Below the pieces are notes generated by a model. It saw nothing but the letters and a program-made list of their open reading frames with translations, made no database searches and was not told the DNA's origin. Position numbers and translations under genes: made by a program. Positions 19,153-28,890 of a stretch of 64,000 nucleotides of DNA are shown here, one piece after another. Every line of letters starts with the position of its first letter. Position 1 is the stretch's first letter. Source of the stretch: Latrodectus hesperus (lineage: Eukaryota; Arthropoda; Arachnida; Araneae; Theridiidae); assembly GCA_037975125.1 (NCBI GenBank), contig JAJQOW010000219.1, forward strand, positions 1 to 64,000. Reading direction: 5' to 3'.

Positions 19153-19791
19153 ATGGATTCCGTATGTTTAATAATTAACATGCAAGGATTCAAGAATGCT
19201 GCTGGGGACTTTGTCGCCAGAGAACTGGGATTCGCTTCGACCACGCTGCCGGACGTAGGTTTCATAAGCTTTGACTTGAGTGAAGCTCTGTCACCATCGG
19301 AGTTGGACAACTCCACAAATTCCTACTGCCGGCAGCATCTTCATGGACTGTCCCCGCTGCCCATCAAGGGTGAGAGAGCCGTGCCTGTCAAATCCTTGTA
19401 CGAGCACGTAGCCAGAATCTATGCGGCTCACAGCAAACACGGAAAAGACATAGTGGCGTACAAGGGAGGTATTCATGAAAAAATGCTTCTGGGGCAGTTG
19501 GGGATACCAAACGTCGATTTGGAGGAGTTTGGCTGTCCTGGCGTCAAAGCTCTCCAGCAAGAGTACGGACCGGAGGATGGAAGCTGCGGACTGCACGACG
19601 CAAGGTTTACGCCGACTCTGGACCGGGTGCCCTGTGCCATGGGCATTGCAAAACTGCTGAGGACCTGGCTGATGGGTGAGAGTGAAGACAACTGCTTGCG
19701 GGAGATTAAATCCTTGATGGCCCAGAAGAAAAATATCGAGGACCAGCTAAAAAAACTGGAAAAAAAACTGGATAGCATCCTTCAGTGGTAG
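19153..19791 (+). CDS. Exonuclease-like protein 1 (right-arm copy)
   Basis: 212 codons from GCCATGG. Visible motifs: IINMQGF at 7-13, QHLHGL at 61-66, YKGGIHEKMLL at 103-113, DLEEFGCP at 122-129, C145 with H148, C161, then a Lys/Glu-rich coiled coil at 181-209. The order (acidic/QGF start, HG pair, K-G-x-x-E-K, LE-x-x-GCP, C-x2-H) resembles, from memory, an unnamed RNase H/DEDD-like exonuclease-fold family seen as hypothetical proteins in arthropods. The first expected acid is Asn (N9) here and in the paralog, so activity is doubtful. C145, H148 and C161 could bind zinc. It is spliced in the 3' UTR and followed by AATAAA and a double hairpin. Function is unproven. Confidence 0.8.
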   Translation: MDSVCLIINMQGFKNAAGDFVARELGFASTTLPDVGFISFDLSEALSPSELDNSTNSYCRQHLHGLSPLPIKGERAVPVKSLYEHVARIYAAHSKHGKDIVAYKGGIHEKMLLGQLGIPNVDLEEFGCPGVKALQQEYGPEDGSCGLHDARFTPTLDRVPCAMGIAKLLRTWLMGESEDNCLREIKSLMAQKKNIEDQLKKLEKKLDSILQW

Positions 19792-19795
19792 ACTG

Positions 19796-19882
19796 GTAAG
19801 TATGCTCAAGTCCTTTGATAAAAAGTCTTTGCAACCAACCATCATGGAATCTTTTGATACGAATAATTTGTGTCTTTTTCAG
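19796..19882 (+). other. 3'-UTR intron of exonuclease-like gene 1, right arm
   Basis: Donor ACTG/GTAAGTATGC four bases after the TAG stop; acceptor TGTCTTTTTCAG; 87 nt. A junction this close to the stop would not be expected to trigger nonsense-mediated decay. Confidence 0.7.
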
Positions 19883-19990
19883 ATACTTTGCAACCGCTGG
19901 CTATGATGTGTGTCCGATTGTGATGGACTTTGTAAATATGTAAAAAATTTCTGTGTTATATCATTTTATATATGTATACTTTTAATATTT

Positions 19991-19996
19991 AATAAA
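19991..19996 (+). terminator. Poly(A) signal, exonuclease-like gene 1, right arm
   Basis: AATAAA followed by a TTTTTGTGTC/TTTATGTGTG region. Confidence 0.65.
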
Positions 19997-20052
19997 TAAT
20001 TTTTGCTTACTTTTTGTGTCTTTACTTTATGTGTGTACCAATGAGTTGATGC

Positions 20053-20255
20053 AAATAACCCCAGCGAGGCTTCCTCGAACGCTGCAGATTTGGCAGCGCC
20101 GAGGAAGACTCGCTGGGGTTATTTTTTGGTCACTCTGGTCACCAATATTGGAATATAATCACTCTGGGACTTGGCCTCCAGCGAGAGCTCAACCTGATTC
20201 TCCAAGTGCCACCGAGTATGGCAATGGATCAGGTTGTGCTCTCGCTGGAGGCCAA
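20053..20255 (+). terminator. Double-hairpin 3' cassette of exonuclease-like gene 1, right arm
   Basis: Hairpin 1 at 20053-20124, T-run, CACTCT at 20131-20136, five bases, CCAATATTGG at 20142-20151, hairpin 2 at 20171-20255 with one A-A mismatch. It begins 57 bp after AATAAA. Confidence 0.65.
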
Positions 20256-20847
20256 TATATTTTTTCACACATGTCCAACATTGGTGGAAAGTTTCAATCC
20301 CATATTTATAATTCCAGTATGTCCCGTTGAACAAAGCCCATGTGTGGATGGCAAGTAATATGTCACAATTGTAGAGACATCATCTGATGCCCTCGCCACA
20401 TCAATGGTTCCAAGTTGGTTGTTCCCAGTCACCAAGAACTTGTGGTAGAATCAACATTGGGGCTCTCTCAACATGGATAGTTGTGTGCTGAACCATCTGC
20501 TGCACCAATGTTTCTTCTGAATTGTCAAGACATGGAATCATCACGAGTGGTTACACTACCCGAGGATGGGTAGATGGAAGCTTCATTTCAAACAAAACAA
20601 GTAAAGCTTAGGACCCATCTTTGGAAGACTTACCTAACGAGTTGTACGGCCAATGCTCCTGGTCGTCAACGTTGGATTCGTCAAAAAGTCATCATACCCA
20701 CCCGCCCCTTCACCTACTTTTTCAAGACGTCACATGAAACGTAGTGTCTGGTTGATCCAATGGCCTGTGACGTCCTTCCCTCCCAACTCAAAACTCTGCT
20801 TCCAGTTGGCTGGGATAGAAAGACGTGATTATGACGCAAACTCCCTG
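20256..20847. other. Intergenic and upstream region of the tandem-RING gene, right arm
   Basis: No gene. CCAATGTTGG-type palindrome at 20275-20284 and GACGTC/GACGTCC CRE-like sites near 20727 and 20769. The 76-codon frame at 20653-20883 runs through the TATA box and is rejected. Confidence 0.5.
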
Positions 20848-20855
20848 TATATAAG
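20848..20855 (+). promoter_or_regulatory. TATA box of the tandem-RING gene, right arm
   Basis: TATATAAG, 110 bp before the ATG. The leader ends in a TTATCTTTTAG stretch that resembles a splice acceptor 8 bp before the ATG. Confidence 0.7.
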
Positions 20856-20964
20856 CTGGATGCAGAGCTTCCAGCCCTCATAACCAGTCGCTCACTCTGC
20901 TTTTAGAGAACCTATACCCATTTCCCTTGCGAATTTTTTGCTCATTTATCTTTTAGTAGCAATC

Positions 20965-21618
20965 ATGAATTATTCACAATATGGAGCTTTCTTGGCCAGC
21001 AGCACGTATGATTGCACCGAGTGTGCCATTTGCCTGGAGGAGTTGGCCGCCTCGCCGGGTAATATATTGACAGACGTCTCCGCATCTTGCCGCTTGGCCT
21101 GCGGGCATGTATTCCACCACAATTGCGTTCTGCAGTGCTTTGGGTCGGAGCTCACCCAGTGCCCACTCTGCCGGGTAGAATTTCTACCCAGCTTCCCCGA
21201 GTGTGGCTTCTGCGGGATTTCTTTAAATCCCTCGGTGCCAGTTTCGACGCTAGCATGTTGCGGGACCAAGATGCACTGTCTGTGTCTGGACACTTGGTTG
21301 CAAGGAAGTGGGGATGAGAGCATGGGCTGTTCGGTATGTAGCGATCAGCGAGGAGAAATGTTGGCCAAGAAGGAACTGCTGCGAGATTCCGACGAGGAGG
21401 AGGAGGAAGATGTGGAATTAAACAGCAGTTTACTCCGACCACCAACCCCGAACTATTCCCGCGACTCGGACTCTGACTCGGACTCGGACTTGGATGGATT
21501 ATCAGACTTTATCGAGGAAACTGAAGAGTATTTGGCCGAATATAATCGACTACGTAACTCTGCAAGTAACTCGAATCAGTCTGGTAGAGAAAGTCCGGAT
21601 GTGATTTGTTTAAATTGA
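20965..21618 (+). CDS. Tandem-RING, acidic, SIM-containing protein (right-arm copy)
   Basis: 217 codons. RING 1 is a complete C3H2C3 finger: C20, C23, C46, H48, H51, C54, C66, C69. A second, degenerate RING-like set follows: C80, C83, C98/C99, H104, C107, C122, C125. Residues about 134-145 and 165-180 are acidic serine/aspartate runs typical of CK2 targets, and the last residues (PDVICLN) form a SUMO-interacting motif. RING plus acidic serines plus SIM is the layout of SUMO-targeted ubiquitin ligases, and of herpesvirus ICP0-type regulators, which also sit in repeat regions. A nuclear ubiquitin ligase acting against host defence bodies is the best guess. Homology to ICP0 is not claimed. Confidence 0.85.
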   Translation: MNYSQYGAFLASSTYDCTECAICLEELAASPGNILTDVSASCRLACGHVFHHNCVLQCFGSELTQCPLCRVEFLPSFPECGFCGISLNPSVPVSTLACCGTKMHCLCLDTWLQGSGDESMGCSVCSDQRGEMLAKKELLRDSDEEEEEDVELNSSLLRPPTPNYSRDSDSDSDSDLDGLSDFIEETEEYLAEYNRLRNSASNSNQSGRESPDVICLN

Positions 21619-21662
21619 TTTGGTTCTCTAAAAGACACTTGTGTACAGTGACAGCTTTTACC

Positions 21663-21744
21663 GTAAAAAAAGGGTGGTTCCGAGTGGTGGTCTCCATCAC
21701 TCGGAACCACCCTTTTTTTACATCACTCTACGAACCAATATTGG
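21663..21744 (+). terminator. 3' cassette of the tandem-RING gene, right arm
   Basis: Perfect 24-bp hairpin (21663-21721) with terminal A7/T7, CACTCT at 21724-21729, five bases, CCAATATTGG at 21735-21744. There is no AATAAA between the stop and the hairpin, so the hairpin itself may define the transcript end. Confidence 0.6.
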
Positions 21745-22120
21745 ATCACTTAAACAAGTAAAAGAAATAGCAAAGACTTGGTGTTGAAGAAGCATCATCT
21801 GCTGGCTGCAGTCATCATTGTCCATGGTTGCAGCATCATAAGAAAGCCATGATGATTAGCATTTGCAAGACACAGACTATTCCACTGCCCATCTTTGAGG
21901 TGGTATGTAATAACCTACTTGTAATAAGCAAATAACAGGTAGAAAGGCTCCAACTAAAGAAAGTTGGGGATCCTCGCGATGGGCTACTAGAATGGTTTGT
22001 GAGAATGTAAGCAGCTATGCTATCAATGTTGTAAAAAGTATCAGTTGCTGCTACCTTGGAAGATGAAGAGCTTGAGATGATGCTACTGAAGCTGTCCAAC
22101 TCTTTAAACACATGGACACA
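21745..22120. other. Intergenic, no gene seen, right arm
   Basis: Mirror of 6426-6801. Only a low-complexity serine-rich frame on the minus strand. Confidence 0.5.
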
Positions 22121-22356
22121 TACAATATAACACATACATGTAATATAACACAAAGACACAAAAAAAACAAATATAATATAACAAACATATATACACACAT
22201 AAAAAAACAAATATATAACAAAAAAAGAAAGAAAAAGAATAATATATATATATATTATTTTTTCTTTTCTTTTCTTTTTTTTGTTATATATTTGTATTTT
22301 ATGTGTGTATACATGTTGGTTACATTATATTATATTACATGTGTGTATTTGTGTAT
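22121..22356. repeat. Large imperfect AT-rich palindrome, right arm
   Basis: Mirror of 6190-6425, centred near 22246. Confidence 0.7.
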
Positions 22357-22745
22357 TGTCCAACAACAGCAGCAATCTATAACTCTGCATGTGTCTAGTC
22401 CTCACCAACTCACTCTTCATCAACCCCTTTATTGCCTCATTATACACTTTATTTTATAGCTCCAAGTGTACAAATTTGGTTTCATGGAAATTGACGTTAC
22501 AGGTGGTACTCTTTGAAACACACGTCAGCCAGCAACAAGGTGATGGTGTATTTGGTTACAGCGGACCATGGTACACTCATCTGCAAACGAGTCGAGTTTA
22601 TCCAACGTGTCCACCAAGGGCTAGAGTGGGAAACATGTTTCTGATCTGAGGGGTAGGCTGTCTTTGTGACATTATACCAGGAGGGCGCGTAAGGATGCGT
22701 GTGCCTTGACATTGTGCAAGGAAGGTAGAGACGATACTGTGTCAT
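22357..22745 (+). other. Possible decayed gene fragment, right arm
   Basis: From ATG 22484 a ten-codon frame ends in TGA. A second frame (22516-22645) continues for 42 codons and ends in a stop. No TATATAAG box precedes it. It may be a frameshifted small gene. Not recognised. Confidence 0.2.
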
Positions 22746-24215
22746 ATAGCACAGTCCCGTCTCGCTAGCACATCTTAATGATGAGCTATGACTGATGAAC
22801 CATTCAAACGTGACCTGGAAACTTTGAGACGAAGCGCTGCGAGAACGGTGAGGGCCAATTACACCAAACTTACACGTTGCATACTATGCGTCGAGACCTT
22901 TCATATGATACCTCACTTGTCCAGCTGCGATGAAAACATCTATAGTCGCTAATAACAGGGTACGTGTAAAAATCGAAAAAAAAACTTACAGGGCTAGGAC
23001 CATGAAACTTTATAGATACACTCTGTCCCTCACAACATGTATCCCAACGTTGGTCCGGTTGTTCTAGCTAGCACCACTTGGGAGCAGTGACAGACGCAAC
23101 TTGGTGCCATTGGAAATGGCGATTTTAGTGGCAGTCTCCCAAGCACTTACCTGCCAGGGAGAATCTGATGATATAGGTTGTTAGGGCTTAGCATGTCATA
23201 CTCGACACCATTTAGTTTGAGTTCATAGAAGGTATAAACCTATGGTTTATAGGCCGAAATGTGGTTCAGGTCTGAGCTATGGGTTTACATGATAGTCTCT
23301 AGCAAAAAAAGTTACAGGGCCAGGATCATGAAACTTTACAGGCACACACCTGACATCACCCCACGAATCCTAAAGCAAGTCCGGTAGTCCTCACCCGCAT
23401 TGCATGGACGCAGCAGCAGTTCAAAGATTGACCTGTGGAAGTGAATGTTTGGCTGACCACTGCTCCAACTCTATGACATGTAGCAACTTGCCGATTGGTA
23501 TGCATGTCATGGATGACTAACCCTCTTGAGGCATACCACCCACTTGGCCCAGGCCCCTCTTCCATAAAAAATATAAGCTGTTGAAAATTTTGGCCGTTCC
23601 AAAAACTTTTTTTCTGACTGCTGCAAGTGTGGGATAGCATCCAGAGACATGTGCTTTAGAGGAATAGTAGACCTAGTCAAGCTCTATCGAACGACACCAG
23701 TCCCATGTCTCTAGCGTAATTAGATGCCGAGAACCAGGATGGTCAGCATTGATTACTATATGCCCTATAACTCTAGGACGGTGATACATAGGACCATGCC
23801 GTTCTAGCATTATACTCGTGGGGTCGAGAGCTATCCAACGATATATGACTTGTACCGTTCCAACGACCTTCGAAATCCGCCACCACCCCCCCCCCCCCCC
23901 CCCTCGGGTCAAGTGTCCACCCACAAAATATCTAAGCCCTAGGACCCATAGGGGCCGAGATAGGGTCTACCCCCATAGGAATAGCATTAGTTCCATAGGA
24001 ATAGCATTGGTCCCATAGGATTAACATGGGAATAATGCTAAGTCTATGGAGACGGTCCATCAAGGGATGTATACTCGTCCCAATACGAAATAATTAATTA
24101 GTTTCCATCGTTGGCAACACCAATGTAACTGTAACTGACTGAAGTTAGCATTACGTCAATGTTTACTCGTTCTTTTGGGCGTTGGTTCTGCTGCAGTCAA
24201 GACGTGTGTCAGGTA
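22746..24215. other. Non-coding stretch with two diverged repeats, right arm
   Basis: Mirror of 4331-5800. The C-rich tract at 23884-23903 is longer and purer than on the left, consistent with slippage. Confidence 0.5.
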
Positions 24216-25439
24216 AGCTCCCATATTTTTATTAATATTTTGCGTAAATGTTAAAGTTTTTTAAAAATTCTTTTTATATTACTGTGTATAAGCATTAGCT
24301 CTATCTATTGATATAATTTTTATAATAATATTAATTTTATTAATTAAATTATTAACATTTTTGTGCTATTGCGTAGTTGTAATGTAATGTACGTATACCA
24401 TTGCTTGACACGTTGTCGCATATTTTCGTTAATATTTTGCATAAATGTTAAAATATTTTAAAAATTTTTACTATATTCATGTGTATCTTGACGAGACCTA
24501 TCCATTTATGTATTATTTATGATATTATGAGTTGTATTTATTAATTTATTAATATTTTAGTGCTATTGCGCAGTTATGCAATGTCGACACGTTTTAACAT
24601 ATTTTCATTGATATTTGCCATAATTATTAATATTTTTAAAAATTTTTTATATATTCATGTGTATCTCAATGAAACCTATCTATTGATATATGTTTTAAGA
24701 TTTTATGACTTGTATTTATGAAATTATTAACGTTTGTTTACTATTACGTAATTAGTTCAGCTAAGCCTAACTTGAATATTTTCATGCAATAACTTGCTTA
24801 ATGATGAATTTTTTTAAAATTTCTTTTTACATTCATGTATATTATGACGAGACCTATCCATTGATATATATTTTTTAACATTTTGAGTTATATTTATTAA
24901 AATATTGACGTTTGCAGTTGAAACATGCTAAGCCTAACTTGAACATTTCTATGACATTACGTGTCTAAATAGTTACATTTTTTTGAAATTTTTTAATATA
25001 TTCATGTATATGTTAACGAGATCTATCTATTAATATACATATAATGCTAATATGAGTAAATAGTCCATACATTAAAATGAAGTGAGTAATATTGCTTACC
25101 TGATTCTTTTGATGACTGTTCTTGTGACATAGTTCTGAAGAGTTGACCGATGACTCATGCAGCTTGGTAAGTGTTTTATTTGTTCCTCTTCATCATTGGT
25201 TGCACTATCCTGATGACACACTGCATTTATATGAAACGTTGCACATCTCTACACCATCGTTTGTCAGAACATTCGGCACACACGTGAGTATATATTACGA
25301 CATTTAATCCCAACATACAGTCCATGCATGTCTCTAATAGTCACTTCCTACCTGACGCTATGAAGTTACTGCTCAGAATGACTGAACTACATTCCTTCCT
25401 GGATGCCTAACCTTGCCAGACGATGACGCAAAACATTCC
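24216..25439. repeat. AT-rich ~180-bp degenerate tandem repeat, right arm
   Basis: Mirror of 3107-4330. On the plus strand it is preceded by TCAG/GTAAGC at about 24211, and a possible small exon (about 25135-25168) is bounded by CATAG and GTAAGTG. This would fit a spliced transcript with an AT-rich intron, but no coding exon is seen. Confidence 0.5.
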
Positions 25440-25486
25440 AAAAAAAAAAAAAACTTTTTAAACTTTTTTTTTTTTTTTTTTTTTTA
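25440..25486. repeat. A-run/T-run tract, right arm
   Basis: Mirror of 3061-3106 with different run lengths, 29 bp before the TATA box. Confidence 0.8.
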
Positions 25487-25514
25487 AAGCTCCGCCCCTT
25501 CATCATCTGAGCAG

Positions 25515-25522
25515 TATATAAG
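25515..25522 (+). promoter_or_regulatory. TATA box firing into the repeat blocks, right arm
   Basis: TATATAAG within CAGTATATAAGCTGC. A donor-like GCG/GTACGTAAAAG follows at about 25689 and is repeated at the start of every block (26189 and 26708), so alternative splicing of repeat-derived RNA is possible. Confidence 0.65.
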
Positions 25523-25536
25523 CTGCACCTAGAGCT

Positions 25537-25704
25537 ATGAAACTTCAGATGAGCCTTTTTCCAGAGGAGGGAAGCAGCCTCCTCCAGGAGGGAAGCAGCC
25601 TCCAGAAGAGTTCCAGTCCTTGCCGTTCCAGAGTTCCAAGTCATGCACTTGTTCCTTGTTCCTTCTCCTGGGAGACGTTCAGTACGCGGTACGTAAAAGA
25701 CTGA
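25537..25704 (+). CDS. Possible 55-aa leader ORF
   Basis: First ATG after the TATA box. 55 codons, Ser-rich with repeats of GSSLLQE type. A diverged frame downstream at about 30079 keeps the start MSL-x-P-x-EG and the end SHAL-x-P-CSF. The conservation is suggestive but short, and the frame between the two ends differs, so it may be non-coding. Confidence 0.25.
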   Translation: MKLQMSLFPEEGSSLLQEGSSLQKSSSPCRSRVPSHALVPCSFSWETFSTRYVKD

Positions 25705-27051
25705 TTGACTGCTAGATATGCCTCGTGTTCTCAGAGTAACCAGTTTGACGTAAGATTGACTTTAATGCCGACTCGCAGACGGTCGTGCACTCGTCCCTCG
25801 GATACGAGCTCCTGACAAACGCACCCGGACATGACACCGGTCCATAGCGACATTCGGGTCGAGCGCTGGGTGTAACTTGGATATGGAGTGATCGGATCCC
25901 TGCATTGGGTGGCCGAGGATGAGGTCGATTAACTGGTCTCTATAGAACGAAATGAGGTAGTCTTGTGTCTGATTGGTCTGTACCAAGTCGGAATGTCAAA
26001 CAGGAGAGGTCTTGGAAAATTGTATGTGAAGAGTTCCAGAAGTGCATGCTGAAGTGTTCGAGTTGTTCCTGAAGTGCATGCTGAAGAGTTCCAGTTGTTC
26101 CAGAGTTCCTGAAGTGCATGCTGAAGTTTTCCAGAGTTCCAGAAGTGCATGCTGAAGTGTTCCAGTTGTCCAGACGTTCAGTATGCGGTACGTAAAAGAC
26201 TGACTGCTAGACATGCCTCGTGTTCTCAGAGTAACCAGTTTGACGTAAGACTGACTTTACTGCCGACTCGCAGACGGTCGTGCACTCGTCCCTCGGATAC
26301 GAGCTCCTGACAAACGCACCCGGACATGACACCGGTCCATAGCGACATTCGGGTCGAGCGCTGGGTGTAACTTGGATATGGAGTGATCGGATCCCTGCAT
26401 TGGGTGGCCGAGGATGAGGTCGATTAACTGGTCTCTATAGAACGAAATGGGGTAGTCTTGTGTCTGATTGGTCTGTACCAAGTCTGAATGTGAAACAGGA
26501 GAGGTCTTGGAAACTTGTATGTGAAGAGTTCCAGAAGTGCATGCTGAAATGTTCCAGTTGTTCCTGAAGTGCATGCTGAAGAGTTCCAGTTGTTCCAGAA
26601 GCGCATGCTGAAGTGTTCCTGTTGTTCCAGAAGTGCATGCTGAAGTGTTCCTGTTGTTCCAGAAGTGCATGCTGAAGTGTTTCTTCTCCTGGGAGACGTT
26701 TAGTACGCGGTACGTAAAAGACTGATTGACTGCTAGGCATGCCTCGTGTTCTCAGAGTAACCAGTTTGACGTAAGATTGACTTTACTGCCGACTCGCAGA
26801 CGGTCGTGCACTCGTCCCTCGGATACGACCTCCTGACAAACGCACCCAGACATGACACCGGTCCATAGCGACATTCGGGTCGAGCGCTGGGTGTAACTTG
26901 GATATGGAGTGATCGGATCCCTGCACTGGGTGGCCGAGGATGAGGTCGATTAACTGGTCTCTATAGAACGAAATGGGGTAGTCTTGTGTCTGATTGGTCT
27001 GTACCAAGTCTGAATGTCAAACAGGAGAGGTCTTGGAAACTTGTATGTGAA
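25677..27051. repeat. Three conserved blocks with short arrays, right arm
   Basis: Blocks start at 25677, 26176 and 26698, each with GTTYAGTAYGCGGTACGTAAAAG, a conserved ~300-bp body and then 31/32-bp units: about 4, 5, and the long array. Mirror of 1493-2876. Confidence 0.8.
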
Positions 27052-28545
27052 GAGTTCCAGAAGTGCATGCTGAAGTGTTCCAGAGTTCCAGAAGTGCATG
27101 CTGAAGTGTTCCTGTTGTTCCAGAAGCGCATGCTGAAGTGTTCCAGTTGTTCCAGAGTTCCAGAAGTGCATGCTGAAGTGTTCCTGTTGTTCCAGTCCTT
27201 CCACAGTTCCAGAAGTGCATGCTGAAGTGTTCCTGTTGTTCCAGAAGTGCATGCTGAAGAGTTCCAGTTGTTCCAGAGTTCCTGAAGTGCATGCTGAACT
27301 GTTCCAGTTGTTCCAGAAGTGCATGCTGAAGAGTTCCAGTTGTTCCAGAGTTCCTGAAGTGCATGCTGAACTGTTCCAGTTGTTCCAGAAGCGCATGCTG
27401 AAGAGTTCCAGTTGTTCCAGAATTCCTGAAGTGCATGCTGAAGTGTTCCTGTTGTTCCAGAAGTGCATGCTGAAGAGTTCCAGAGCTCCAGAGTTCCTGA
27501 AGTGCATGCTGAAGTGTTCCTGTTGTTCCAGAAGTGCATGCTGAAGAGTTCCAGAGCTCCAGAGTTCCTGAAGTGCATGCTGAAGTGTTCCTGTTGTTCC
27601 AGAAGTGCATGCTGAAGAGTTCCAGAGCTCCAGAGTTCCTGAAGTGCATGCTGAAGTGTTCCTGTTGTTCCAGAAGTGCATGCTGAAGAGTTCCAGAGCT
27701 CCAGAGTTCCTGAAGTGCATGCTGAAGTGTTCCAGAGTTCCAGTCCTTCCAGAGTTCCAGAAGTGCATGCTGAATTGTTCCTGTTGTTCCAGAAGTGCAT
27801 GCTGAAGAGTTCCAGTTGTTCCAGAGTTCCTGAAGTGCATGCTGAAGTGTTCCAGTTGTTCCAGAAGTGCATGCTGAAAAGTTCCAGAGTTCCAGAAATG
27901 CATGCTGAAGTGTTCCTGTTGTTCCAGAAGCGCATGCTGAAGTGTTCCTGTTGTTCCAGAAGTGCATGCTGAAGTGTTCCTGTTGTTCCAGAAGCGCATG
28001 CTGAAGTGTTCCTGTTGTTCCAGAAGCGCATGCTGAAGTGTTCCTGTTGTTCCAGTGTTCCAGAAGCGCATGCTGAAGTGTTCCTGTTGTTCCAGAAGCG
28101 CATGCTGAAGTGTTCCTGTTGTTCCAGAAGCGCATGCTGAATTGTTCCAGTTGTTCCAGAAGTGCATGCTGAAGAGTTCCAGAGTTCCAGAAGTGCATGC
28201 TGAAGAGTTCCAGTTGTTCCAGAGCTCCAGAAGTGCATGCTGAAGTGTTCCAGTTGTTCCAGAAGTGCATGCTGAAGAGTTCCAGTTGTTCCAGAGCTCC
28301 AGAAGTGCATGCTGAAGTGTTCCAGTTGTTCCAGAAGTGCATGCTGAAGTGTTCCAGTTGTTCCAGAAGTGCATGCTGAAGAGTTCCAGAGTTCCAGAAG
28401 TGCATGCTGAAGTGTTCCAGAGTTCCAGAAGTGCATGCTGAAGAGTTCCAGAGTACCAGAAGTGCATGCTGAAGTGTTCCAGAGTTCCAGAAGTGCATGC
28501 TGAAGAGTTCCAGAGTACCAGAAGTGCATGCTGAAGTGTTCCAGA
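27052..28545. repeat. 31/32-bp tandem array, right arm
   Basis: About 47 units, mirror of 1-1492. Read in the sense of the TATA box at 25515 the units are TTCCAGAAGTGCATGCTGAA with GTGTTCC or GAGTTCC endings. Confidence 0.95.
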
Positions 28546-28683
28546 GTATGGGAAAATCTTTAGTCTGATAGGTCTATTTACTGACCAAGCTTGGATGTTC
28601 CTGTGATGAAGCAAGAAGATGATGCAAGAAGATCCTCAACTGCCAGTCGAGCCTCTGCTGAAGATGATGAGACAACCAACATG
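28546..28683. other. Fragment related to the conserved block, outside the arm
   Basis: GGGAAAATCTTT followed by GTCTATTTACTGACCAAG matches the related copy at about 30455-30500. The segment ends in GAAGATGATGAGACA just before an A/T palindrome, a phrase repeated before the next A/T palindrome. Confidence 0.5.
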
Positions 28684-28719
28684 AAAAAAAAAAAAAAAAA
28701 TTTTTTTTTTTTTTTTTTT
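28652..28719. repeat. A17/T19 palindrome with conserved GAAGATGATGAGACA flank
   Basis: The 15-bp flank and an ACATG spacer are repeated before the A/(TA)n/T palindrome at 29890-29995. A shared flank plus an AT palindrome is the type of structure used as replication origins, or as transcript 3' ends. Confidence 0.6.
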
Positions 28720-28778
28720 GATATTTCAGTTGAGTTGACTCGGTCATGGCTGTAACATTCACTGAGCAAGACTTGTCG

Positions 28779-28786
28779 TATATAAG
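28779..28786 (+). promoter_or_regulatory. TATA box of the 318-aa gene
   Basis: TATATAAG in CGTATATAAGCC, 112 bp before the ATG. Confidence 0.7.
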
Positions 28787-28890
28787 CCATCTCCTCAGTC
28801 ATTCGAAATTAGAAAGCCTTCTTCAGAGTTACTGGATATTCTTCCTTCCTTTACCGTTCTTCGCTGTAACTAAGAGCATCGAAAACCACC

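Larger units (their letters stand above)
15583..28545. repeat. Right arm of the ~13 kb inverted repeat
   Basis: Reverse complement of 1-12962. It starts directly after the T-run ending at 15582. Pairing can be followed to 28545, which corresponds to the first base of the window. Beyond this the sequence is unique with respect to the window, so the true outer end of the repeat cannot be set. The right arm lacks the outer part of an AT-rich palindrome that is intact on the left (11761-11852), the largest difference I found between the arms. Confidence 0.95.

Noticed and set aside
20016..20330. 104-codon frame over the double hairpin
   Set aside because: It consists of hairpin and linker sequence, and its mirror strand is equally open.
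1..28545. The inverted repeat as a pure assembly artefact
   Set aside because: The spacer is unique and ends precisely at A/T tracts, and the arms differ at several sites including a disrupted palindrome. Still, read-level confirmation is lacking.
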